A model generated the notes under the pieces. It was not told where the DNA came from. It saw nothing but the letters and a program-made list of their open reading frames with translations, and searched no databases. A stretch of 61,064 bases of DNA from the NCBI RefSeq assembly GCF_009905535.1, contig NZ_JAAALA010000025.1, positions 1 to 61,064 of the forward strand, given 5' to 3'. The stretch is from Caulobacter sp. SLTY. GTDB taxonomy: Bacteria > Pseudomonadota > Alphaproteobacteria > Caulobacterales > Caulobacteraceae. Within the stretch, counting starts at the first letter, position 1, and each line of letters begins with the position of its first letter. This document shows, in pieces, positions 42,499-52,821 of the stretch. The translations under genes were made by a program, and so were the position numbers.

Positions 42499-45390
42499 AT
42501 GGCTGACTTTCCGGCGGTTGTGGAGCTGAGCACCTTGGATGGAACCGACGGGTTCCGTATCTCGGGCGTCGCGAGCTTTGACTACAGCGGCCATTCGGTC
42601 GCCTCGGCTGGCGACGTCAACGGCGATGGCATCGACGACCTGATCATCGGGGCTCCAGGCGCCGACCCGAACGGCGGTTCATCAGGGGCCAGCTATGTGG
42701 TGTTCGGCAGCGACGCGGGGTTTTCGGCCAACTTCGACCTGTCGACCTTGGACGGAAGCAACGGCTTTCGCATCTCCGGGGTCGCGGCTCTTGACCAGAG
42801 CAGCCGTTCGGTCGCCTCGGCCGGAGACGTAAACGGTGATGGCATCGACGACCTGATCATCGGAGCTAAAGACGCCGACCCCAACGGCAGTGCCTCAGGG
42901 GCCAGCTATGTGCTGTTCGGCAGCGACGCGGGGTTTTCGGCCAACTTCGACCTGTCGAGCCTGGACGGGAGCAATGGCTTCCGCATCTCCGGAGTCGCGG
43001 CGTATGATCAAAGCGGCCGTTCGGTCGCCTCGGCCGGAGACGTCAACGGCGATGGCATTGACGACATGATCGTCGGGGCTCCGTACGCCGACCCCAACGT
43101 CAGCAACTCGGGCGCCAGCTACGTGGTCTTCGGCAGCAAGGCCGGGTTCACGGCCAACCTCAACCTGTCGGACCTGGACGGAAACAACGGTTTCAGCATT
43201 TTCGGGGTCGCCGCGGCTGACTTCAGCGGGTGGTCGGTCGCCTCGGCCGGAGACGTCAACGGCGATGGCCTCGACGACCTGATCGTCGGGGCTCGGGGCG
43301 CCGATCCCAACGGCAGCACTTCCGGCGCCAGCTATGTGGTCTTCGGCAAGGGCACGGGCTTCGGGGCCAACTTCGACCTGTCGAGCCTCAACGGATCCAA
43401 CGGCTTCCGCATTGCCGGCGTCGCGTCCGCCGACCAGTCCGGCTACTCGGTCGCCTCGGCGGGCGATGTGAACGGCGATGGCCTCGACGACCTGATCGTC
43501 GGGGCTCGGGGCGCCGATCCCAACGGCAGCGGTTCAGGGGCCAGCTATGTGGTCTTGGGCAAGGCCACGGGGTTCGCGGCCAACCTCAATCTGTCGACCC
43601 TCGACGGAACCAACGGCTTCCGCATTTCCGGCGTCGCGGCGGGGGACGAAAGCGGCTTCTCGGTCGCCTCCGCCGGCGACGTCAACGGCGATGGCCTAGA
43701 CGACTTGATCGTCGGGGCGAGGAACGCCGACCCCAACGGCCGCGGTTCCGGGGCCAGCTATGTGGTGTTCGGCAAGGACACGGCATTTGCGCCCAACCTC
43801 GACCTGTCGAGCCTGGACGGAACCAACGGCTTCCGCATCTCCGGCGTCGGGGAGGGTGACTACAGCGGGTGCTCGGTCGCCTCGGCCGGAGATGTAAACG
43901 GGGACGGCGCCGCCGACCTGATCATCGGGGCTCGGTTTGCCGGCCCGAACGTCACGTATTCCGGCGCGGCCTACATCATCTACGGCATTCCACCCGTGCC
44001 GGTGGTCGAGGTCGGCACGGTCGCCGATGACGTCTATGCGGGCGGCGGCGCCGCCGACGACCTCCGCGGAGCCGATGGGAAGGATATCCTGGACGGTCGG
44101 ACGGGCGACGATCTGCTGAATGGCGGGAATGGCGCGGACCAGCTGTTCGGCCGCCTGGGAGCGGACGACCTGATCGGCGGGGCCGGCGGCGACCTGCTGG
44201 ACGGGGGCTCGGGGGCGGACCAGATGGCCGGGGGTCTGGGAGACGACACCTATGTCGTGGACGACCTCGGCGATTTGGTCACCGAACTGGTTACCCAGGG
44301 CTCGGACCGGGTGCGCGCCAGCATCACCTATTCCCTGGGCGCCGAGGTCGAAAACCTGGAGCTGACCGGCTCGGCCAACATCAACGGCACGGGCAATGGC
44401 CTGGCCAACCAGCTCAGCGGCAACAGCGGCAACAACATCCTGTCCGGCGGCGGCGGCAATGACGTCATCCGGGGCAACGGCGGGCTCGATGACCTGAACG
44501 GGGACGACGGGAACGACCAGCTGCTGGGCGGTGACGGAAACGACGAGCTCTATGGCGGAGACGCCAGCGACATCCTCTCGGGCGGCGCGGACGACGACAC
44601 CCTGTACGGCGGGGCCGGTATCGACACCCTCGATGGCGGGACGGGTGCGGACGTCCTCTACGGCGAAGCCGGCAATGACCAGATGCAGGGCGGCGACGGG
44701 AACGACCAGCTGTTCGGCGGGGCTGACAACGATGTGCTGCGCGGCGGGTCCGGCGCCGACGTCCTCACTGGCGGCCTGGGGGACGACACCTATGTCGTCG
44801 ACGACTACACCGACACCCTGGTCGAGGCGTCCGGCGAGGGCAGCGACATCGTCAAGGCCACGGTGAGCTGGACCCTGGGCGCCGACTTCGAACGGCTCAT
44901 CCTCGAAGGCTCAGGCGACATCGACGGGACCGGCAACGAGCTTGCCAACCAACTCACCGGCAATGGCGGGGCCAATACGCTCGACGGCGGCGCGGGCGCG
45001 GACATCCTCAACGGCGGCCTGGGCGCCGACACCCTGATCGGCGGGCTGGGCGGCGACACCCTGATCGGTGGCGGCGGAAACGACGTTTTCCTGTTCCGCC
45101 AGGAGTCGGTGCGGGTCGGCCTCGGGGCCGTCGAGACCGACAGCATCAGCGACTACGCCATCGGTCAGGACGAACTCGACCTCTCCGACATCGACGCCAT
45201 TGCCGGGACCCCCGGTGTCAACGACGCCTTCACCTTCGGCGCCTTCGACGGCACGGCGGGCAGGATCAGCCTGAGCTTCAGCGGCGGCATCACCACCGTC
45301 CTGCTGGACGTCGATGGCGATCGGAACGCCGACTACCGCCTGCGGATCAACGGCGATGTCACCGGCGATACCGGCGGCTGGGTGCTGTAG
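42499..45390 (+). CDS. FG-GAP/RTX exoprotein 4 (short form)
   Basis: A 963-aa paralogue starting MADFPAVVELSTLDGTDGFR. The seven FG-GAP repeats are very regular (SAGDVNGDGLDDLIVGARGA occurs twice) and include alternating GKxTGFAAN or GSDAGFSAN spacers. The RTX region (about residues 500-858) lacks the first filler block that genes 1-3 have and keeps the VENLELTG and FERLILEG blocks. The C-terminal half is close to gene 3, including the 236-nt identical tract (44512-44747). It ends in GGWVL. Its 3' end meets the converging DUF1206 gene 1 nt away. Confidence 0.87.
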   Translation: MADFPAVVELSTLDGTDGFRISGVASFDYSGHSVASAGDVNGDGIDDLIIGAPGADPNGGSSGASYVVFGSDAGFSANFDLSTLDGSNGFRISGVAALDQSSRSVASAGDVNGDGIDDLIIGAKDADPNGSASGASYVLFGSDAGFSANFDLSSLDGSNGFRISGVAAYDQSGRSVASAGDVNGDGIDDMIVGAPYADPNVSNSGASYVVFGSKAGFTANLNLSDLDGNNGFSIFGVAAADFSGWSVASAGDVNGDGLDDLIVGARGADPNGSTSGASYVVFGKGTGFGANFDLSSLNGSNGFRIAGVASADQSGYSVASAGDVNGDGLDDLIVGARGADPNGSGSGASYVVLGKATGFAANLNLSTLDGTNGFRISGVAAGDESGFSVASAGDVNGDGLDDLIVGARNADPNGRGSGASYVVFGKDTAFAPNLDLSSLDGTNGFRISGVGEGDYSGCSVASAGDVNGDGAADLIIGARFAGPNVTYSGAAYIIYGIPPVPVVEVGTVADDVYAGGGAADDLRGADGKDILDGRTGDDLLNGGNGADQLFGRLGADDLIGGAGGDLLDGGSGADQMAGGLGDDTYVVDDLGDLVTELVTQGSDRVRASITYSLGAEVENLELTGSANINGTGNGLANQLSGNSGNNILSGGGGNDVIRGNGGLDDLNGDDGNDQLLGGDGNDELYGGDASDILSGGADDDTLYGGAGIDTLDGGTGADVLYGEAGNDQMQGGDGNDQLFGGADNDVLRGGSGADVLTGGLGDDTYVVDDYTDTLVEASGEGSDIVKATVSWTLGADFERLILEGSGDIDGTGNELANQLTGNGGANTLDGGAGADILNGGLGADTLIGGLGGDTLIGGGGNDVFLFRQESVRVGLGAVETDSISDYAIGQDELDLSDIDAIAGTPGVNDAFTFGAFDGTAGRISLSFSGGITTVLLDVDGDRNADYRLRINGDVTGDTGGWVL

Positions 45391-45391
45391 G

Positions 45392-46255
45392 CTACAGCGG
45401 GTCCGGGGCGTTGATCCGGCGCCACCGGGCCTCGATCAGGGCAAAGGCGCCGAAGGCCGCCAGGCCGACGCCGGTCAGGAACAGCAGGGGCGAGCCGAAC
45501 GGCTGAGCCTCCAGCGCCTGCAGCGCCCCGCCCATGTTCCGCGCTTCGGACGACGAAAAGTCCCAGCCGGCCCGCACCAGGGTATAGCCCAGCGCGAGGA
45601 AGGCGACGCCGCGCGCGCCATAGCCGATGCGCCCCACCCAGCACAGCCAGCGGTGCGAGCGGGCTGGACAGCTCAGCTTCTCTCCGAACTTCGGCCGGAA
45701 CAGCTGCACGATCCCCGCGATCCCAACCGCCACCACAAACAGCCCGACCCCGATCAGCAGCCAGTGGCCGAAGGGGATGGCCATCACCTCCGCCGCCATC
45801 TGCCGCGCATCCTGGTTCTCGTCGGCCTCGCCGATGTCCTCCAGCTCGTCCAGCAGTTCCAGCAGCGACCAGGCCAGGCCGCCGTACATCAGCCCGCTGA
45901 TCGCCTGACCCGCGCGGCTGACCAGGGCCATGGGCTCGGTCCCCTGCCGGTCGGCGTCCAGCACCGCCTGCAGCCCGCGCCAGACCGAAAAGCCGATCAG
46001 CCCGGCGGCCAGGCCGGCGATCCATAACTGGCCCAGCCAGCCTTCCGCGAACGCCGTCACCGCTCCGCGCGCCCCGGCCGGCGTCCGCGCCAGTTCCACG
46101 GCCGCCAGGGCCGCCAGCAAGCCGATGCTCAAATAGACGAAGCCTCGCGCGCCATATCCCGCGCGCGATACCCACTCCAGCACCTCCGGCGTATCGACCT
46201 TGCCGCCGGCCCGAGCCAGCCGCTTAAGGCTCCGAGTTAGCCCCTTGGCCGCCAT
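45392..46255 (-). CDS. DUF1206 membrane protein
   Basis: A 287-aa integral membrane protein built of three similar helix pairs. Each repeat contains the family landmark: GYGARGFVYLSIGLLAAL, AGQAISGLMYGGLAWSLLE and GYGARGVAFLALGYTLVRA. A charged N-terminus (MAAKGLTRSLKRLARAGG) precedes the first repeat. The function of DUF1206 proteins is not established. I start at MAAKGL because the 79 in-frame residues before it are Ser/Arg-rich and run antisense through an RTX remnant. It interrupts the RTX array on the opposite strand. Confidence 0.85.
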   Translation of the reverse strand: MAAKGLTRSLKRLARAGGKVDTPEVLEWVSRAGYGARGFVYLSIGLLAALAAVELARTPAGARGAVTAFAEGWLGQLWIAGLAAGLIGFSVWRGLQAVLDADRQGTEPMALVSRAGQAISGLMYGGLAWSLLELLDELEDIGEADENQDARQMAAEVMAIPFGHWLLIGVGLFVVAVGIAGIVQLFRPKFGEKLSCPARSHRWLCWVGRIGYGARGVAFLALGYTLVRAGWDFSSSEARNMGGALQALEAQPFGSPLLFLTGVGLAAFGAFALIEARWRRINAPDPL

Positions 46256-46378
46256 GATTCTCGTTTCCCCGTTGCCGGACAACAGCGTGACCACGCGGTG
46301 TTGGTTCCCGCTCCGCGACGGCGAAGAGGAGCCGCCGTCCACTCCGCAAGATCTAGCGGCGCTGACAACGACCGGTGG

Positions 46379-46543
46379 ACCGGCGGGATCAGCGAAGCCT
46401 CCACCATCGGCGCCTTCTACGGCACGGCCGGAAGGATCAGCCTGAGCATCGGCGGCGTCATCACGACGGTTTTGCTCGATCTCGAAGGACACCGCATCGC
46501 CGACTACGACCTGCGGATCAACGGCGATGTAACGGCGGAATAA
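46379..46543 (+). pseudogene. C-terminal remnant of an RTX gene
   Basis: The translated segment runs TGGISEASTIGAFYGTAGRI and continues through TVLLDLEGHRIADYDLRING to DVTAE and a stop. It aligns with the last 60 or so residues of RTX protein 5 (TNGIDEALTFGAFDGTAGRI ... ADYRLRINGDVTAD) but lacks the final TAGWVL. No propeller or RTX repeats are upstream, because that space holds the start of the DUF1206 gene. It is the scar of a sixth copy, cut off at its 5' side. Confidence 0.85.
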
Positions 46544-46710
46544 GACGATCGATTACTTCGAAGTCATTACATTCCGTTTAAGTGTCAAAAGCTTAATGCG
46601 CATCCTTTCGTTTAGCCTTGCCCCCCGCTGTTCTGATCCGCTAACCGTCCGCCCCCTCGCTTTGAGGGAACGGCGGTCGCCGATGCGACCGCAGCAACAG
46701 AGGGCATTCC
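46544..46710 (+). promoter_or_regulatory. Leader region of RTX gene 5
   Basis: A non-coding stretch, AT-richer than average at 46545-46615 (GATTACTTCGAAGTCATTAC). Two TTAA sites here are 11 bp apart, which does not fit the CtrA spacing. A GAGGG site at 46700-46704 precedes the ATG. There is no hairpin like that of RTX genes 1 and 2. Confidence 0.4.
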
Positions 46711-49542
46711 ATGGCCGATTTTCCGGCAACTGTTAACGTCTCGGCGCTCAATGGCAGCGACGGATTCACCATCACCGCCGGCGGCGTCAGCGCCACCGGC
46801 ATCACCGTTTCGTCGGCTGGCGACGTGAACGGGGACGGGGTCGAGGACTTCGTGATCGGCATCGACGGCTCGCCGGCGAACCGCGCCTATGTGCTTTTCG
46901 GCGACGAAGGCGGCTTCCCCTCCACCCTGGCGCTGTCGGGCCTGGACGGGACCAACGGCTTCTGGGTCACCGGCGAGACGACCAGCGACCGCGCCGGCGG
47001 CTCGGTCGGCGCGGCCGGCGATTTCAACAACGATGGCTATGACGACATCATTGTCGGCGCCCGGGGCAACGATCCGGGCGGCGTGACCAACGCCGGGTCG
47101 GCCTACATCGTCCTGGGCGGACCCAGCCCCGCCACCGGCGGCCTGGGCAGCGCCTTCAAGCTGTCCGGTGTGGTCAGCGAGGATCTGGTCGGATGGTCGG
47201 TCGCCGGGATCGGCGACATCAACGGTGACGGCTTCGACGATGTCCTGGTCGGCGCCAAGTATGCCGACATCAACGGCTCCTCCAGCGGGGCCGCTTACGT
47301 GGTGTTCGGCCATGCCTCGCCCAGCGGCGTGCTGGATCTGTCGACCCTCGATGGCGCCAACGGCTTCCGGATCGGCGGCGTCGCGGCCATCGACCTGGCC
47401 GGCTACTCGGTCGGCGCGGCCGGCGACGTCAATGGCGACGGGATCGACGACCTGGTGATCGGCGCGACCGGCGTCGACAGCGCCAACGCTGGGTCCGGCG
47501 CCGCCTATGTTGTGTTCGGCTCCGCCGACGAGCCCTTCGACGCAGACCTCGACCTGTCGGCCCTGAATGGGAGCAACGGCTTCCGCATCGCCGGCACGAC
47601 GACCAACGAATATGTTGGCTTCTCGGTCGCCTCCGCGGGGGACATCAACGGCGATGGCTTCGATGACCTGGCGGTCGGCGGCCGCGGCTCGGGCGGAACC
47701 GGCGGGGTGTCCATCATCTTCGGCTCGAACGCCGGGTTCGCCGCCACCCTCAGCGTGACCGACCTGAACGGGACCAACGGCTTCCGCATCGCCGGGGAGG
47801 CCGGGGCCGATCATGCCGGCCGCTCGGTCTCGGCGGCCGGAGACCTCAACGGCGACGGGATCGACGACCTGATCATCGGGGCCCCGCAGGCGGACCCCAA
47901 CGGCTCCAGCTCCGGCGCCGCCTATGTGGTCTTCGGCAGCCGCACCGGCTTCGGCGCCACCCTCGCCCTCTCCAGCCTGGACGGGAGCAACGGCTTCCAG
48001 ATCAACGGCGCGGCCGCCAACGATCGCGCCGGCTGGTCGGTCAGTTCCGCCGACATCAACGGTGATGGCAACAGCGACATCATCATCGGGGCCCGGCTGA
48101 GCAGCGGCGCGGGCGCGGCCTACGTCATCTACGGCCTCCCGCCCGCGCCGGTGGTCGAGGTCGGCACGGGCGCCAACGACGCCTATGTGGGCGGCGGCGC
48201 GGCCGACGATCTCAGCGGCGCGGGGGGGGATGACACCCTCGAGGGCCTGACCGGCGATGACCTGCTGAACGGCGGGGACGGGAAGGACAGGCTGTACGGC
48301 GGTCTGGGCGCCGACGACCTGGTCGGCGGAATCGGCGGCGACCTGCTGGACGGCGGCGAGGGCGCTGATGAGATGGCGGGGGGAGCGGGCGACGACACCT
48401 ATGTCGTGGACGACCTCGGCGACACGATCACCGACACCAGCGGCGTGGACCGCGTCCGGGCCGGCATCACCTACACGCTCGGCGCCGACGTGGAGAATCT
48501 GCAGCTTACCGGCACGGCTGACATCGATGGCGTCGGCAACGCCGGCGCAAACCAGATCGACGGCAACAGCGGCGCCAACACCCTCAACGGCGGCGGCGGA
48601 AATGACGTCATCCGTGGCGCCGGCGGCCTGGACACCCTGGAGGGCGAGAGCGGCGCCGACCAGTTGCTGGGCGGCGACGGGGACGATCTCCTCTACGGGG
48701 GAGATGCCAACGACGTCCTGCAGGGCGGGGCGGACGCCGACACCCTTCACGGCGGGGCGGGCGTCGATACCCTGGACGGCGGGACCGGCGAGGATGTCCT
48801 CAACGGCGATGCCGGCAACGACAGGCTCGATGGCGGTGATGCGGACGACGCGCTGTTCGGCGGCGCCGACAACGATCAGCTGACCGGCGGCGCCGGCGCC
48901 GACATCCTGACCGGAGGGATCGGGGACGACACCTATATCGTCACCGACTATCTCGACATCCTTGTCGAGGCGGTGGGCGAGGGCAACGACATCGTCCGCA
49001 GCACGGTCACCTGGGGTCTGGCCGACAACTTCGAACGGCTGGTCCTGGAAGGGACGAGCGACATCGACGGCAGCGGCAACGACCAGGCCAATCAGATCAC
49101 CGGCAACAGCGGGGCCAACCTGCTGTTCGGCGGCAATGGCGCCGATACCCTCAATGGCGGTCTCGGCAACGACGAGATCATCGGTGGGGCCGGCAACGAT
49201 ATCCTGATCGGCGGCGGCGGCGCCGACGTCTTCTTCGTGCAGATCGAGTCCATCTCCCCCAGCACCGACCTGATCGGCGCCTTGGAGACCGACACCATCA
49301 GCGACTATGTCATCGGCCAGGACAGCATCGACTTCTCGGACGTGGACGCGGACATCTCCACCAATGGGATCGACGAAGCCCTGACCTTCGGCGCCTTCGA
49401 CGGCACGGCCGGCAGGATCAGCCTGAGCTTCAGCGGTGGGATCACCACCGTTCTGCTGGACGTCGATGGCGACCGGAACGCCGACTACCGGCTGCGGATC
49501 AATGGCGATGTCACCGCCGATACGGCGGGGTGGGTTCTCTAA
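46711..49542 (+). CDS. FG-GAP/RTX exoprotein 5 (short form, mosaic)
   Basis: A 943-aa paralogue starting MADFPATVNVSALNGSDGFT. The seven FG-GAP repeats in residues 1-480 are diverged (SAGDVNGDGVEDFVIGIDG, AAGDFNNDGYDDIIVGARG, SADINGDGNSDIIIGARL). Like gene 4 it lacks the first RTX filler block. Its C-terminal part instead resembles gene 1: it has VFFVQIESISPSTDLIGALE where gene 1 has VFFVQIESISASTDLIGAAE. The last residues are DTAGWVL rather than DTGGWVL. It ends 3 nt past the stop codon of the converging TPR gene, a 4-nt overlap. Confidence 0.87.
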   Translation: MADFPATVNVSALNGSDGFTITAGGVSATGITVSSAGDVNGDGVEDFVIGIDGSPANRAYVLFGDEGGFPSTLALSGLDGTNGFWVTGETTSDRAGGSVGAAGDFNNDGYDDIIVGARGNDPGGVTNAGSAYIVLGGPSPATGGLGSAFKLSGVVSEDLVGWSVAGIGDINGDGFDDVLVGAKYADINGSSSGAAYVVFGHASPSGVLDLSTLDGANGFRIGGVAAIDLAGYSVGAAGDVNGDGIDDLVIGATGVDSANAGSGAAYVVFGSADEPFDADLDLSALNGSNGFRIAGTTTNEYVGFSVASAGDINGDGFDDLAVGGRGSGGTGGVSIIFGSNAGFAATLSVTDLNGTNGFRIAGEAGADHAGRSVSAAGDLNGDGIDDLIIGAPQADPNGSSSGAAYVVFGSRTGFGATLALSSLDGSNGFQINGAAANDRAGWSVSSADINGDGNSDIIIGARLSSGAGAAYVIYGLPPAPVVEVGTGANDAYVGGGAADDLSGAGGDDTLEGLTGDDLLNGGDGKDRLYGGLGADDLVGGIGGDLLDGGEGADEMAGGAGDDTYVVDDLGDTITDTSGVDRVRAGITYTLGADVENLQLTGTADIDGVGNAGANQIDGNSGANTLNGGGGNDVIRGAGGLDTLEGESGADQLLGGDGDDLLYGGDANDVLQGGADADTLHGGAGVDTLDGGTGEDVLNGDAGNDRLDGGDADDALFGGADNDQLTGGAGADILTGGIGDDTYIVTDYLDILVEAVGEGNDIVRSTVTWGLADNFERLVLEGTSDIDGSGNDQANQITGNSGANLLFGGNGADTLNGGLGNDEIIGGAGNDILIGGGGADVFFVQIESISPSTDLIGALETDTISDYVIGQDSIDFSDVDADISTNGIDEALTFGAFDGTAGRISLSFSGGITTVLLDVDGDRNADYRLRINGDVTADTAGWVL

Positions 49543-50441
49543 AGCCCGCCGCCGCCCTGGCTGAGGGACTGGTAGCTGCGGCCCGCGCCCGGCGCCGGAC
49601 CCTTGGCCAGGGCGGCCTTCAGCCACGCCATGTTGCTGTCCACCATCTCCGGCGGCAGGTCGCGGCGGGCCAGCTGTTCGGCCTCCGGCAGCCGGCCTTG
49701 CAGTCCGACCACCAGCGCCAGGTTCTGGCGCACCTGGATGGTCGCGCGCGGGCTGGCGGCGGCGCGGCGCAGCAGGGCTTCGGCGGCGGGCAGGTCGCCG
49801 CGCGCCGCCTGGAACATGGCAAGGTTGGTCAAGGCCGCCGGCTCGTCGGGCGCCAGGGCCACGGCCTGGCGGTGGGCGGCCAGGGCCTCCTCGTCCCGCT
49901 GCGCCTGCTCATAGGCCACACCCAGCAGCGAATGAGGCCGCCAGTCGCGGGGGCTCAGGGCCGCGGCCTTGCGGGCCGGCTCGATAGAATAGAAGCCCTG
50001 GCCCATGCCGATGAAGCCGCGAGCGCTTTCCAGAAGGGCGTTGAGGTTTTGCGGATCGACCACCAGCACCGCCTGGGCGGTGGCCACCGCGTCGCGGTAG
50101 CGGCCCATCGCCCGTAGCGACTGCGACAGGGCGACCCCGGCCTCGGCGTCGCGCGGATCAACCTCGAACTCCCGGCCCCAAAAGGCGGCGGCGGCCAGGG
50201 GATCGAACCGGCGCGCCTCGGCGCGCTGGGCGGCGGTGGCCTTGGCCTCTCGAGGCGTGGGGGTGGCGGCGATCGGGGTGATGGCGCCGGGGGCCTGGGC
50301 CGCAGGGGCCTTCGCAGGCGCCTCGGCCTTCTTTTCTTCCTTCTTGCCGCCGAACGGCCAGGCCTGGGCGGCGCCGGGCAGGCTGAACGCCAGCAGGGCA
50401 GGGGCGAGAATGGTTGCGGCGAGGACGCGCTTGCGCGACAT
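49539..50441 (-). CDS. Exported TPR-repeat protein (TadD-like candidate)
   Basis: A 300-aa periplasmic protein. Signal peptide MSRKRVLAATILAPALLAFS ends near AAQA, and a Lys/Ala/Pro linker follows. At least four TPR-like helix pairs can be read, for example DAEAGVALSQSLRAMGRYRD, PRDWRPHSLLGVAYEQAQRD and EPAALTNLAMFQAARGDLPA. Tad systems usually include a TPR protein, TadD; this one could fill that role across the RTX array, but it lacks a lipobox. The start MSRKRV is chosen for the signal peptide. Confidence 0.8.
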   Translation of the reverse strand: MSRKRVLAATILAPALLAFSLPGAAQAWPFGGKKEEKKAEAPAKAPAAQAPGAITPIAATPTPREAKATAAQRAEARRFDPLAAAAFWGREFEVDPRDAEAGVALSQSLRAMGRYRDAVATAQAVLVVDPQNLNALLESARGFIGMGQGFYSIEPARKAAALSPRDWRPHSLLGVAYEQAQRDEEALAAHRQAVALAPDEPAALTNLAMFQAARGDLPAAEALLRRAAASPRATIQVRQNLALVVGLQGRLPEAEQLARRDLPPEMVDSNMAWLKAALAKGPAPGAGRSYQSLSQGGGGL

Positions 50442-50508
50442 GGGGAAGTCCCTTGGCCAGTCCGACAGGCGCCCAGTCTCGCCGCTCCGGCTCAAGGAAT
50501 CGTTAAGC

Positions 50509-51920
<1,412 letters not shown>

Positions 51921-51924
<4 letters not shown>

Positions 51925-52757
51925 GCTTCGACCGCCGGCTGACCCTGATCCACGAGGGAACCGCCGCCCGCGTCCTGGAGGGCGTGGTCGCGGCCGAGAC
52001 CTACGACGACCCGATCGCCATGACCTGCGTCGCCCCCTCCGCTCCGCTTCGCCGCCATAGGGACGACGGCGCCGAGCAGGAGAGCCTGCTGCTGTTCGGC
52101 GAGCAATTCGATGTGCTGCTGGAGCGCGACGGGTTCGCCTTCGGCAGGCTGGCGCGCGACGGCTACGTCGGCTGGGTGCGCAGCGACGCCCTGGCCGCCC
52201 CGGCGCTCAGCCCCACGCATCGGGTCACGGCGCTGCGGACCTATGCCTTCAGCCGCCCGGACATCAAGTCGCCCCCCGTCGGCCTTTACTCCCTGAACGC
52301 CCTGGTCGCGGTCGAGGAAGCCGATGGCCGGTTCGCCCGCGCCGCCCACGCCGGCTGGTTCATGACCGACCATCTGGCCCCGGTCGGCTCCGCCTTCCGG
52401 ACCGACCCGGCCGAGGTCGCCACCACCTTCCTCGGCGCCCCCTACCTGTGGGGCGGCCGCGAGAGCCTGGGCCTGGACTGTTCGGGCCTGGTGCAGCAGG
52501 CCCTGCTGGCCTGCGGCCGGGCCTGCCCGCGCGATACCGACATGCAGGCGAAGATCGGCCAGGCCATCGACCGCGCGGCGCTCGATCGCGGCGACCTGGT
52601 CTTCTGGAAGGGTCATGTTGCGATGATGCTCGACGCCGAGCGGATGATCCATGCCAACGCCCACCATATGGCCGTGACGATCGAGCCGCTGGAGGCCGCC
52701 GTTGCCCGCATCGAGGCAGCCGGGAACGGGGCGCCCACAGCCTATCGGCGACCCTGA
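51921..52757 (+). CDS. NlpC/P60-family cell-wall hydrolase
   Basis: A 278-aa putative peptidoglycan endopeptidase. Two SH3-like segments occupy residues about 25-150 (FAFGRLARDGYVGWVRSDAL, FARAAHAGWFMTDHLAPVGS). The catalytic domain has LGAPYLWGGRESLGLDCSGL with the nucleophile Cys, DRGDLVFWKGHVAMML with the first His, and MIHANAHHMAV. No signal peptide is visible, so export or cytoplasmic action on wall fragments is open. It overlaps the aminopeptidase gene by 4 nt, which suggests joint peptide recycling. Confidence 0.9.
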
Positions 52758-52765
52758 CGCCCAAA

Positions 52766-52803
52766 GAAAAACGGGCCCCAGCGCGTGGAGCCCGTTGATT
52801 TTG
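52766..52803. terminator. Bidirectional terminator between converging genes
   Basis: AACGGGC at 52770-52776 pairs with GCCCGTT at 52790-52796. AAAGAAAA precedes and GATTTT follows, so it can serve both the P60 gene and the converging cytochrome c gene. Confidence 0.75.
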
Positions 52804-52821
52804 ATCTGCCGGCCTTGCCGC

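Noticed and set aside
46578..46596. TTAA-N11-TTAA upstream of RTX gene 5
   Set aside because: The spacing is wrong for CtrA, and no other promoter feature supports it.
31911..49542. Short regular repeats that could suggest a CRISPR array or satellite DNA
   Set aside because: They stay in frame, encode FG-GAP and RTX units, and vary at third codon positions. No spacer structure or cas gene is present.
46612..49626. Long open frames antisense to the RTX genes (also 33036-35063)
   Set aside because: They arise from the periodic GC-rich RTX/FG-GAP codons and give repetitive Val/Asp/Ala sequence without known motifs.
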